Below are positions 30,879 through 39,566 of a stretch of DNA of 64,000 nt, in pieces (the first letter of the stretch is position 1; each line of letters opens with the position of its first letter). This stretch comes from Mucilaginibacter sp. OK098 (GTDB lineage Bacteria > Bacteroidota > Bacteroidia > Sphingobacteriales > Sphingobacteriaceae). Where the stretch lies: positions 372,504 through 436,503 of the forward strand of contig NZ_FRCM01000003.1 of NCBI RefSeq assembly GCF_900142915.1. The letters are read 5' to 3'. The notes under the pieces are model-generated. The model saw nothing but the letters and a program-made list of their open reading frames with translations, was not told the origin of the DNA and made no database searches. Both the position numbers and the translations under genes were made by a program.

Positions 30879-33632
30879 ATGAAAAAAAACGTGTTGTGCT
30901 TTCTTTCTTTCACCCTTTTCATCATTGGCAATTTACAGGCACAAGTTATAAAAGGAACCCTTAAAAACGAAGCAACTCAAGAACCAGCCTATGCGGTATC
31001 CATCCATGTAAAAAATTCAACCGAAGGAACTTATTCAGATGACCGCGGAAGATTTCAGCTAACCATAAAAGAGAAACTACCTGTAACCCTTATTGTCTCT
31101 TCAATTGGTTTTGAAACCAAAGAAGTACTTGTACAAAGCTTTTCTGCGTCAGTTAATATCATCATTACTCCCGCCCCTGTACTGGGCAAAGAAGTAGTGG
31201 TATCTGCAAGCCGCAGTGTGCAAAATAAGCTTTCATCGCCTGTTACTATTGAGCAAATCAGCAGTAAAGAGGTTGCTAATTCTCCCCAGTTAAATTATAT
31301 GGATATGATCCAGGGGTTAAAGGGAGTAGACGTAACTGTATCAAGTATTGGCTTTACAAGTATAACTACCAGGGGGTTCAATACCAGCGGAAATACCAAT
31401 TTTACTCAAATAACCGATGGAATGGATAACCAGGCTCCGGGGCTCAACTTTCCGCTTGGATCAGCCATTAGTTTAACCCAACTGGATGTAGATAATATAG
31501 AAGTTCTTTCGGGTGCATCATCTGCATTATACGGTTCAAGGGGGCTCAATGGCACCATGGTTGCGACAGGAAAAGATCCCTTCAAATACCAGGGCTTAAG
31601 CGTGCTGATAACGCAAGGTATAAACCACGTAAAGAACTCCGCAAGTAATGACCCCGTAGGGCCGTCACCTTATTACGACTGGACCATCAGGTACGCAAAA
31701 AAAATAAATGAAAAGCTGGCTTTTAAAATTAACACACAATATACGCAGGCAAAAGACTGGGTAGCCACAGATTCAACCAACAAAAGCGGCCTGGGCACAA
31801 GATATACCGATCCGAACTATAATGGCGTAAATTATTATGGCAGCGCAACATCTACAGATATCAATCCTTTTCTGCAAGGAGCATTGGCTGCAAATCCATC
31901 ACTTGCTCCTATAATAAACCCTTTGCTGGCAAAACCTAACTATGTTGCCCGAACAGGCTACCCGGAATACGGTTACCTGGATAATACAGCCAGGTTATTT
32001 AAAATAAATGCCGAATTAAGGTATAAGATAAACCCCAAATTAGAGGCAATTGTATCCGGCACTTATGGTACAGGTAATGTAGTATACACCAATGATACCA
32101 GGTACCAGATAAAGGACTTTAAAGTGGGGCAATATAGGGCGGAATTAAAGGGTGATAAATGGTTTGTACGCGCTTATACCACCCAAGAAAACTCCGGCCA
32201 AACCCTTATTGCCGGGCCTACAGCTCAACTAATTAATGAAGCCTGGAAACCAAGTTACGATCCCAACAGCGGCAATGGATGGTATCCTGATTATACTACT
32301 GGTTTGTTAACAGCCCTGGCAGGCGGGGCCAGTATTAAAGATGCCAATCTTACAGCAAGAGCATTTGCGGATCAGGGCAGAGCACAATTGGGAAGCCCTG
32401 AGTTTAATAATCTTAAAAACACCATTACCAATAAGCCCATTTCTGAAGGTGGGACCTTGTTCCTGGACCGCAGCAAATTATATAATGCCGAAACGCAATA
32501 CAACTTTTCAGATATTGTTAAATTTATGAATGTAATAGCTGGTTTTAATTGGCGGCTATACAGTTTAAACAGCAAGAACACCCTCTTTCCTGATACAAAT
32601 AAGCCCATTAATGTAAATGAATATAGTGCTTATGTCCAACTATCAAAGAAACTGGCAGATGACAAATTAAACCTTGCTACCTCATTCAGGTATGATAAAA
32701 ACACTTTGTTTTCCTCTCCTGAAGTTACTTCCAGAGCTTCCATAGTTTATGAACCGATGAAAGAGAATTTTATTAGGTTCTCGTACCAGAATGCTTATAG
32801 CTTTCCTTCGAATATACAGGCACTACAAAACACGCTTAACGGCTATAACAGTTTTTCTTCGGGCGGTTCTTCCTTATTACTTAATGATACTTATCATTTT
32901 AATAAGTATGCTCCGTATACCCTTGAAAGTGTGCAGGCTTATCAGCAATCAGGCGATGCAACAGTATTGAAGAAGTTTGAATATAGCGACATTAAGCCAC
33001 AATCAGTAAATTCTTTCGAGCTGGGTTATGCGGCCCTTATTGCAAAAAGGATCGTATTTGATGTTTTAGGTTATTTTTCTACCTGGAAGAATTTTATAGG
33101 CTATGCAAACGTAGCGAATACGCCGGGGACAAATGACGTGGCGGCATTTAAGGACCATAGTACTTATGTTCAATACAACATTGCGTTTAACGGTGGGCAA
33201 ACAGTAAACACTTACGGTTACGCAGCTAGCGCAAGTGTTGATTTATCCCATAATTTCCTGGCCAAAATCAATTACTTCTCTGATTTTCTAAAAAATAAAA
33301 ACAACAGCCAGATCAACAATTTTAATACGCCACATTATCATATAAACATGGAGTTTGGTAATAATGGTTTTGGCAAAAAACAAGTATGGTCTTTTGGAAC
33401 TACGTTACGCTACAAGCCAGGGTATTACTATGTAGTATCAGGTGGTTTAGCTGCCGGAAATGTACCGGGTTCAGCAGTAATAGATGCCCAGGTAAGTTAT
33501 AAATTGATCAAAGCCCATTCAGGGATAAGATTGGGCGGCACTAACATTACCAATAAATACTATTCAACCGGGTTAGCTAATCCAAATATCGGGGCAGTGT
33601 ATTACATAACTTATGCCTATAACATTCTTTAA
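30879..33632 (+). CDS. TonB-dependent receptor with carboxypeptidase-like N-domain
   Basis: A 917-residue outer-membrane receptor. The ATG at 30879 gives a proper signal peptide (KKNVLCFLSFTLFIIGNLQAQ); the frame is open from a TTG six bases earlier. Domains: carboxypeptidase-D-like (VIKGTLKNEATQEPAYAVSI, about 22-105), plug (EVANSPQLNYMDMIQGLKGV, NIEVLSGASSALYGSRGLNG) and a barrel ending GLANPNIGAVYYITYAYNIL. Unlike SusC it has no SusD partner; it is followed 27 bp later by a beta-helix lipoprotein and then a diheme cytochrome, suggesting import of a non-glycan substrate. The substrate is unknown. Confidence 0.93.
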   Translation: MKKNVLCFLSFTLFIIGNLQAQVIKGTLKNEATQEPAYAVSIHVKNSTEGTYSDDRGRFQLTIKEKLPVTLIVSSIGFETKEVLVQSFSASVNIIITPAPVLGKEVVVSASRSVQNKLSSPVTIEQISSKEVANSPQLNYMDMIQGLKGVDVTVSSIGFTSITTRGFNTSGNTNFTQITDGMDNQAPGLNFPLGSAISLTQLDVDNIEVLSGASSALYGSRGLNGTMVATGKDPFKYQGLSVLITQGINHVKNSASNDPVGPSPYYDWTIRYAKKINEKLAFKINTQYTQAKDWVATDSTNKSGLGTRYTDPNYNGVNYYGSATSTDINPFLQGALAANPSLAPIINPLLAKPNYVARTGYPEYGYLDNTARLFKINAELRYKINPKLEAIVSGTYGTGNVVYTNDTRYQIKDFKVGQYRAELKGDKWFVRAYTTQENSGQTLIAGPTAQLINEAWKPSYDPNSGNGWYPDYTTGLLTALAGGASIKDANLTARAFADQGRAQLGSPEFNNLKNTITNKPISEGGTLFLDRSKLYNAETQYNFSDIVKFMNVIAGFNWRLYSLNSKNTLFPDTNKPINVNEYSAYVQLSKKLADDKLNLATSFRYDKNTLFSSPEVTSRASIVYEPMKENFIRFSYQNAYSFPSNIQALQNTLNGYNSFSSGGSSLLLNDTYHFNKYAPYTLESVQAYQQSGDATVLKKFEYSDIKPQSVNSFELGYAALIAKRIVFDVLGYFSTWKNFIGYANVANTPGTNDVAAFKDHSTYVQYNIAFNGGQTVNTYGYAASASVDLSHNFLAKINYFSDFLKNKNNSQINNFNTPHYHINMEFGNNGFGKKQVWSFGTTLRYKPGYYYVVSGGLAAGNVPGSAVIDAQVSYKLIKAHSGIRLGGTNITNKYYSTGLANPNIGAVYYITYAYNIL

Positions 33633-33659
33633 AACTTAATTCTTTAAACATCTAATAAT

Positions 33660-34946
33660 ATGAAACGTCTATTTCCACTTATCTTTCTTATAGTAATGAT
33701 TGTAACAACTTTACAATTTTCCTGTTCAAACCAATCTGTTAATAAAAATGGATATAAAACAACGATAAGTTTTAAACCCGGAGATGAGAGCAAAATTATT
33801 GACGCGTTTTTATCAATAAAGGATAGTACCTGTATTATATTAAAGAGCGGCACCTATTCATTTGACAATTTAAGCATCGCCCAGGTAAAAAACATCCTGA
33901 TACAAGGTGAGGGATATGACAAGACCATTCTTGATTTTAAAAAGCAAAGCGAGGGCGGTGAGGGGATACGGGTAACCAATGTGAAGCATTTTGTAATTGA
34001 TGGTATGACCATCCGCGATTCGAAAGGTGACCTGCTTAAGATTACCAAGAGCAGTGATGTAACCATTGCCAACCTTCATGCCATATGGAGTAAAGCAGAC
34101 TCTACCAGCGGCGGATACGCTATTTACCCGGTGATGTGCAAGAATGTGCTAATAGAAAACTGCTATACCGAGGGTTCGTCAGATGCAGGTATTTATGTTG
34201 GCCAAACAGATAGTGCGATTGTGAGGAAGTGTACGGCGACCAAAAATGTGGCTGGCTGCGAAATTGAAAATACATCAAACGCACAGGTTTACGACAACGA
34301 ATTTTACAATAATACCGCAGGCTTCCTGGTTTTTGATTTGCCCGGTCTTTCAAAAAGGGGCGGACATGTAAAGGCTCATAATAATAATATTCACGATAAT
34401 AACTTCAGGAATTTTGCGAAAGCCGGAAGTTTTGGCACTTCATGGGGCGTCGGTAATGCTTCACCAGGCACTGGGGTTATCATTCTGGCTGCTTCTGATA
34501 TTGAGATTTATGATAACCGGATCATTAACAACAATTCCTCAGCCATAACCATGGCATCGGGTTTCGCTGTTGATGATAAAGCTGCAGAAAAAATAAATGC
34601 CAATTACTTTCCTATTTCCAAAAACATAAAAATCCATGGTAATAAAATAGAAATGGGGCCTGCTTTTCCTAAGCCGGCATATGAGCATCATATAGGAAAA
34701 ATGCTGGTAGCCGTGGAGCAGCAATTAAACAGGCTTGATCCTTCAAGAAAAAATAAGCGCATCCCGTTAATTATGTATGATGGTATTTCAAGCAATGTGC
34801 TCACAAAAGGAACAACGGCTAATCCTGATTCAATATGCATACAACAGGCGGGAGATAATGTATTTGTAAATGCTGACTTTTTTAATATTACCAAGCCTCA
34901 AAATTGGCATCCAACAACAAATATGGCAGCCTACACCTGTAAATAA
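33660..34946 (+). CDS. Parallel beta-helix lipoprotein
   Basis: A 428-residue lipoprotein (FLIVMIVTTLQFSCSNQS, lipid-modified Cys at about residue 22) folded as a right-handed parallel beta-helix. The repeating pattern is visible in KNILIQGEGYDKTILDF, KHFVIDGMTIRDSKGDLLKI, KNVLIENCYTEGSSDAGIYV and SAIVRKCTATKNVAGCEIEN. Beta-helix proteins of this kind are often carbohydrate-active or surface-binding, but no catalytic residues can be named. The adjacency to an SO2930-type diheme cytochrome is a recurring pair in marine and soil bacteria whose joint function is not known. Probably co-transcribed with its neighbours. Confidence 0.88.
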   Translation: MKRLFPLIFLIVMIVTTLQFSCSNQSVNKNGYKTTISFKPGDESKIIDAFLSIKDSTCIILKSGTYSFDNLSIAQVKNILIQGEGYDKTILDFKKQSEGGEGIRVTNVKHFVIDGMTIRDSKGDLLKITKSSDVTIANLHAIWSKADSTSGGYAIYPVMCKNVLIENCYTEGSSDAGIYVGQTDSAIVRKCTATKNVAGCEIENTSNAQVYDNEFYNNTAGFLVFDLPGLSKRGGHVKAHNNNIHDNNFRNFAKAGSFGTSWGVGNASPGTGVIILAASDIEIYDNRIINNNSSAITMASGFAVDDKAAEKINANYFPISKNIKIHGNKIEMGPAFPKPAYEHHIGKMLVAVEQQLNRLDPSRKNKRIPLIMYDGISSNVLTKGTTANPDSICIQQAGDNVFVNADFFNITKPQNWHPTTNMAAYTCK

Positions 34947-34990
34947 TCATTATTGAATTAAGAATAATCGTTCTAATTATACCGTATAAA

Positions 34991-36073
34991 ATGCGTAAGA
35001 CTTATCTTGTTGCTGGTTTAATCCTTTTTACTGCCCTACTTTTTATGGTAAGTGAGCAAGGCTGCAAAAACAAACCAGCTAAAAATTCACAGGTAACAGA
35101 AAAAGAAGATTTTCAATTTAAAGAAAAGCTTTCCGAGTATGGTTTTTTTAAAAACAAACTGAATGCGCTCGATCCTAAAGAAGGTGTTTTGAGTTATGAA
35201 TTAAACACCCCCCTATTTACAGACTATACCGTTAAAAACCGGTTTATTGTTTTACCTAAAGGGGGTGTTATAAAATACGTCTCTGATGGGATCCCCGCCT
35301 TTCCTGATTCAACCATTATGATTAAAAACTTTGCTTACACAAATGTTGAACATCAAAAAATAATGATTGAAACCAGGCTGTTGGTTAAAAACCCAAAAGA
35401 TAAAGCCTGGAAGGTGATGGACTATCTTTGGAATAAGGAACAAACCGATGCGGTTAAACACATTACCGGCTCAAGGAGCCCGATCACTTTATTGGATAAT
35501 GATAATAATAAAATATCTACCATTTACCAGGTGCCTAATACAAACGACTGCAAAAGGTGCCACATTAATAATGATGTGCTAACTCCGATTGGCCCCAAAA
35601 TCCGAAATTTAAATCTTACCGTTGCCGGCCAAAATACAAACCAGCTTCAGCAGTGGGTAAAAAAAGGATTATTATCCGGCCTTCAGGACATCGGCAGTGT
35701 AAAACAGCTGCCTAACTGGTCAGATAGTAAGCATTTTAGTTTAGAACAGCGGGCAAGGGCTTATTTGGATGTGAACTGTGCACATTGCCATACTAAAGGA
35801 GGCGATGCTTATAACACAGGGCTTTTTTTAGAATATCAACAAACAGATCCTAACCATGTGGGGATAAAAAAGTCGCCGGTTTCTGCCGGCGGAGGGGCCG
35901 GTGGGCTTGATTATGATATTGTGCCAGGTGATGCCGCCCATTCCATTTTGGCTTACAGAATGAGCAGCGTAGAGCCGGGAACTGTAATGCCGGAACTTGC
36001 ACGCACTGTTAACCATAAGGAAGGCGTCAAATTAATTCGGGAGTGGATAAACAGCTTGGCCAAAAATCATTAA
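34991..36073 (+). CDS. SO2930-family diheme c-type cytochrome
   Basis: A 360-residue exported protein with two CxxCH haem sites: C187-K-R-C190-H (TNDCKRCHINN) and C263-A-H-C266-H (DVNCAHCHTK). The N-terminus is hydrophobic with a Cys at residue 25, so it is perhaps a lipoprotein. The front half (YGFFKNKLNALDPKEGVLSY, LNTPLFTDYTVKNRFIVLP) and the closing AGGLDYDIVPGDAAHSILAYRM match the SO2930 family. Electron carrier or oxidoreductase subunit in the periplasm; partner unknown. Last gene of the plus-strand cluster, 44 bp after the beta-helix gene. Its stop overlaps the stop of the convergent AraC gene by 4 bp (TTAA), with no visible terminator. Confidence 0.93.
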   Translation: MRKTYLVAGLILFTALLFMVSEQGCKNKPAKNSQVTEKEDFQFKEKLSEYGFFKNKLNALDPKEGVLSYELNTPLFTDYTVKNRFIVLPKGGVIKYVSDGIPAFPDSTIMIKNFAYTNVEHQKIMIETRLLVKNPKDKAWKVMDYLWNKEQTDAVKHITGSRSPITLLDNDNNKISTIYQVPNTNDCKRCHINNDVLTPIGPKIRNLNLTVAGQNTNQLQQWVKKGLLSGLQDIGSVKQLPNWSDSKHFSLEQRARAYLDVNCAHCHTKGGDAYNTGLFLEYQQTDPNHVGIKKSPVSAGGGAGGLDYDIVPGDAAHSILAYRMSSVEPGTVMPELARTVNHKEGVKLIREWINSLAKNH

Positions 36074-36951
36074 TTCACTTGTTTGTTTTTGGCTAAAAAT
36101 TCCTTTTGATAATTTAAAGGACTTTTACCTGTAATTGACTTGAAAAATTTATGAAAACTTGCAAAGTTGTTATAGCCACACTCATAGCAAATTTGTTTAA
36201 TATTTATATTGTCTTCAATAAGTAATTTACAAGCATTGCCAATTCTTATTTCGTTTATAAACTGAGTATAGGTTTTTTTTGTTTTAGATTTAAAATACCG
36301 GCAAAAAGAATTTGGGCTGATATTGGCAATCTCTGCTATTTCTTCCAGCCTTATTTGACTTTTAAAGTTCTTTAGTGAATAATCATAAATTGCATTTATA
36401 CGGTCTTTATCAGAATCTTCAAAATTATGGTTAAATACAATAGACGATAATTGTTCATAATTACTTTGCCCTACAATAATTAAGGCCTCTATCAATAAAA
36501 TAATTTTATTTGATCTTCCCTCACTTACCAGCGCATCAAAAACGGCTCCGAAATCCTGTGGCGTATTTACTTTTACCGATACGCCTCTTTTCGAACAATC
36601 AATAATTGATTTAATTAATTTATTTTCAGGTAAGTTGATGAAATCCTTACCCCAAAAATTTTCATTGAAGTGAATAACCCGCACATCGGCAACAGCCTTG
36701 GTTTCATCTTTAAAATACACGTCATCAAACCTCCAGTAATGAGGTAAAAAGGGGCCAACCAAAACAACATCACCCGACTGAAACCGCTTTATACTATCGC
36801 CTACAAATTGAGTTCCATTCCCATTTTTAAAATAAATGAGTTCAATTTCTGAATGATAATGCCAACGATTATTTACTGATGGAACGATATCACGTCGTAC
36901 GCTAAATGAATTTACACTATTGTTATTTAGTTTTAGCAATTGCGGTTTCAT
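36070..36951 (-). CDS. AraC-family regulator 1 (cupin + HTH_18)
   Basis: A 293-residue regulator started at MKPQLLKLNNNSVNSFSV by comparison with its paralogue at 48405. The N-terminal cupin-like sensor domain (NNRWHYHSEIELIYFKNGNG, FQSGDVVLVGPFLPHYWRF) binds a sugar-type effector; the C-terminal double HTH (IRLEEIAEIANISPNSFCRYF ... ICYECGYNNFASFHKFFKS) binds DNA. It lies next to a predicted glycosidase gene that carries promoter copy B on its far side. It is a candidate activator for the shared promoter core. A CGCAAACGTTTGCG palindrome 60 bp upstream suggests outside control by a LacI-type protein. Confidence 0.92.
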   Translation of the reverse strand: MKPQLLKLNNNSVNSFSVRRDIVPSVNNRWHYHSEIELIYFKNGNGTQFVGDSIKRFQSGDVVLVGPFLPHYWRFDDVYFKDETKAVADVRVIHFNENFWGKDFINLPENKLIKSIIDCSKRGVSVKVNTPQDFGAVFDALVSEGRSNKIILLIEALIIVGQSNYEQLSSIVFNHNFEDSDKDRINAIYDYSLKNFKSQIRLEEIAEIANISPNSFCRYFKSKTKKTYTQFINEIRIGNACKLLIEDNINIKQICYECGYNNFASFHKFFKSITGKSPLNYQKEFLAKNKQVN

Positions 36952-37011
36952 ACTTAAATAATTGGTTAAGTAATTTACCACAATTCCCTAATTTATATTA
37001 ATCAAACACAG

Positions 37012-37025
37012 CGCAAACGTTTGCG
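37012..37025. promoter_or_regulatory. Perfect 14-bp palindrome upstream of AraC regulator 1
   Basis: CGCAAACGTTTGCG, of the form bound by LacI/GalR repressors, stands between the AraC start (36951) and the glycosidase stop (37073). No LacI-family gene is in the window. Confidence 0.5.
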
Positions 37026-37072
37026 TTAACGCCAGGCATTCAGATTATTACCTGTTATAAAATTTCTTTTCA

Positions 37073-39241
37073 TTACTCTATTGTCAACCATGTATAATTT
37101 TCAGGTTCAATAGTTACTGTTACTTCAATTTCATAATTCCTGCTAAGGCTATATATACTGGCTGCCTTATCTTTTTCTTTTACAGCAGCGGTAGTGCTTA
37201 GGCCGGTATAATACAATGGCAGTTTTATTTTCCTGGTAATTTTTTCTTTGGTTGGATTGAACAACATTGCAAAGCCTTTTTGTTTTAATTGAGGGTTTAC
37301 ATGAATAATACCATCCCAATCCCTCCCATCTGCGCGCCTAAGATGGATAATGTTTGAATTAAGGATCTCCCTATATTTCTTGTACCATTCTATTGTTTTT
37401 ATTACTAATTGTTTTGTTTTATCGGTATCATACAAACGTGGCCCCCTGTAACAAGCTTGTACACCAGCGCCATAATATTGCATCATTAATTGTTCATAAT
37501 CTTTCAAATGATTTCCAAGCGGCTCTAATACGGCTTCTTCACCACCACCCTGGTACCGGGTAAGCGGAACAAACCCCCAAACCATTGAGGGCATTTCTTC
37601 CCAGGTTGCATCAAAAATATTCTGACGGTTCAGTATCTTTTGCTGCTCTCGTGGCAACGAAAAATTCACCTCACGATATCCTAATGCAATTTTGTTAGTT
37701 CCGTCAAGTAAATACCAATCAGGGGCATTAACGTAAATACCATGTTCGCTGCACCAATGATATAATCCTTTTTGTAATTCAATTTGTTTCCACTGCGAAT
37801 CGCCCAAGCCCGAATGCCCCGGATGGGAGGTTGAGGCACAAAGATCGCCTGCATATGGGCCATCATTTTCGAAGATATCGAAACCTGTATTCTCCAAAAA
37901 ATATTTCAGTTTGTTGATATAGGCAAGCCCCCATTTGCTTCCCATACATGGTGCATGCCCAAATAAAGCTGCAGCATCCGGTTTACCGCTTACGGGGTCG
38001 ATTACATCATCTTCATCACTAATTTGGCGGGAGCTGAACAAGGAATAGCTGCCAATTTTTAATCCCTTTTGATGCGCCAGAATTGCCAATTGCTTCCATT
38101 TCCTGATGTTTGCAGCTGTTGTATCCTCCATGTTACAGTGACTGCCAAAGCTGAGTATCAATGCTTCATAACCGGTTAAAGCGCATTGTTCTATCGCACT
38201 TTTCACCTGTTCATCATTCCTGCTTACGAGGTGCATAAATATGGGGTTCTCAGCAGTCCAGGGGGCAACCGTAGTATACATTTTTCTAATGGCAAGCCCG
38301 CGTCTTTCCCTGTCATAACTGTCAAGCAATAGTTCATGGGTGCGAACGGAGTTAAAAACTCCGTTTGGCTGTAATTTAACATCGGTAACCTTTTCAGGAT
38401 ATACCTCCAATACGCAAGGAGTTTGATAATTATAATTTACCTGTGATGTATAAATCGAATCCGTTTTCCAATGGGTGGTTTGATCGCTCAGGTCATAGCG
38501 CATAGCATTGTTAAACGCGTAGTTTGTTTCTATATAAATGCCATGTTGTTTTTGCATTTGTTCCGGGGTTCCCACTACAGCACTTTCCTCTTCAACCAAA
38601 CCCAGTATTTCATTAATGGTCTTATTTATAACTATTGAATGATCACTGTTATTGATTACTGACAACCACTTTACAATTAAAGGGATACCATCGTACAATT
38701 CATAATGAACGGCTATATCGATACCTTTTAATGAATTCGACTGAAAATTCAACGTAAGCATCTTCCCTGTAGAGTTCTTAACGTTGCCGGCCCAAAATGC
38801 TTGCTTCCATTTAATAAAGGGTTGAATTTCGGATACAGAATAGGACTTAAACTGGAAATCATTTGCATTTGCAGTAAAAGAGTCAATCCATTCAGGCAAC
38901 AGGTAAGCATGTTCTTTTTGCCCATATAAACCGCCTACATTGATTTTTTTTTCATCAATAATTAATGCAGCTTCGGGCTTTACATCCCGTAGCAATTGTT
39001 GCCCGTTACTCAAATTTTCATAGCTGATACACGCTATATTAGGTTGTATGCGAAAAATTCTTTTCAACAACCCATTCGACAGAATAATGTCTTTTCCGGT
39101 TTCCGATTTTTTAACAGAGGCGACATAAGCTTTATTGTTGACAAGCCAATCATTTTTTTGCTTTTCATTGACTGTCTGCCCCTTACCAAACAAAGCGATA
39201 AGAATCAAAGAAAAAAAGATAACTGATTTTTTTATGTTCAT
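37073..39241 (-). CDS. Exported TIM-barrel glycoside hydrolase-like protein, family unassigned
   Basis: A 722-residue exported protein (MNIKKSVIFFSLILIALFGKGQ). An N-terminal beta-sandwich (about 30-290) precedes a TIM-barrel-like region with strands GYEALILSFGSHCNMED, GLKIGSYSLFSSRQ, FDIFENDGPYAGD and GIYVNAPDWYLLDGTNKIALG, as in clan GH-D alpha-galactosidase-type enzymes. The Asp in FENDGPY and that in NAPDWY are possible catalytic residues. I cannot assign a CAZy family. It has its own promoter of the shared type (copy B, 39418-39481), so it is probably co-induced with the fucose operon and may release fucose or another sugar. Confidence 0.7.
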   Translation of the reverse strand: MNIKKSVIFFSLILIALFGKGQTVNEKQKNDWLVNNKAYVASVKKSETGKDIILSNGLLKRIFRIQPNIACISYENLSNGQQLLRDVKPEAALIIDEKKINVGGLYGQKEHAYLLPEWIDSFTANANDFQFKSYSVSEIQPFIKWKQAFWAGNVKNSTGKMLTLNFQSNSLKGIDIAVHYELYDGIPLIVKWLSVINNSDHSIVINKTINEILGLVEEESAVVGTPEQMQKQHGIYIETNYAFNNAMRYDLSDQTTHWKTDSIYTSQVNYNYQTPCVLEVYPEKVTDVKLQPNGVFNSVRTHELLLDSYDRERRGLAIRKMYTTVAPWTAENPIFMHLVSRNDEQVKSAIEQCALTGYEALILSFGSHCNMEDTTAANIRKWKQLAILAHQKGLKIGSYSLFSSRQISDEDDVIDPVSGKPDAAALFGHAPCMGSKWGLAYINKLKYFLENTGFDIFENDGPYAGDLCASTSHPGHSGLGDSQWKQIELQKGLYHWCSEHGIYVNAPDWYLLDGTNKIALGYREVNFSLPREQQKILNRQNIFDATWEEMPSMVWGFVPLTRYQGGGEEAVLEPLGNHLKDYEQLMMQYYGAGVQACYRGPRLYDTDKTKQLVIKTIEWYKKYREILNSNIIHLRRADGRDWDGIIHVNPQLKQKGFAMLFNPTKEKITRKIKLPLYYTGLSTTAAVKEKDKAASIYSLSRNYEIEVTVTIEPENYTWLTIE

Positions 39242-39417
39242 TGTTTTAGAATCTGTTTTAAACCTGAGTTTTAAATATTAATTTTTACCGCATTAATTTA
39301 CACCTCAAAGCCTTCAATAGCGAAAAGTATTGTTTATTGTAAGATCTCCATTTTGTGACTTAAAACAAAACTGCAATTTGGGCTTTTAAAGTCGGCCTGG
39401 CACTGAAAATTGGTATA

Positions 39418-39481
39418 CAAATGAAAGAAATGTCAAAGGCTTAAAGTTTTACGTTTTTACCCAACTATTAAGCACTATTGG
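39418..39481 (-). promoter_or_regulatory. Shared promoter core, copy B
   Basis: Minus-strand core 39481-39441 (CCAATAGTGCTTAATAGTTG, then GGTAAAAACGTAAAACTTTAA), a 14-bp spacer, then CTTTCATTTGTATACC. The TTTGTATACC extension and a following TTTTCAG are shared with copies C and D but not A. It lies in the 325-bp gap before the glycosidase start at 39241; the remainder of that gap shows nothing else. Confidence 0.75.
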
Positions 39482-39566
39482 AAATTGCTAATCAAAACCT
39501 GCTTAAAGTAGGGAGAAGTAGACATGCAGGAAAAACGTTAGCTTACCGTTAAGCACCTAAATTTGT

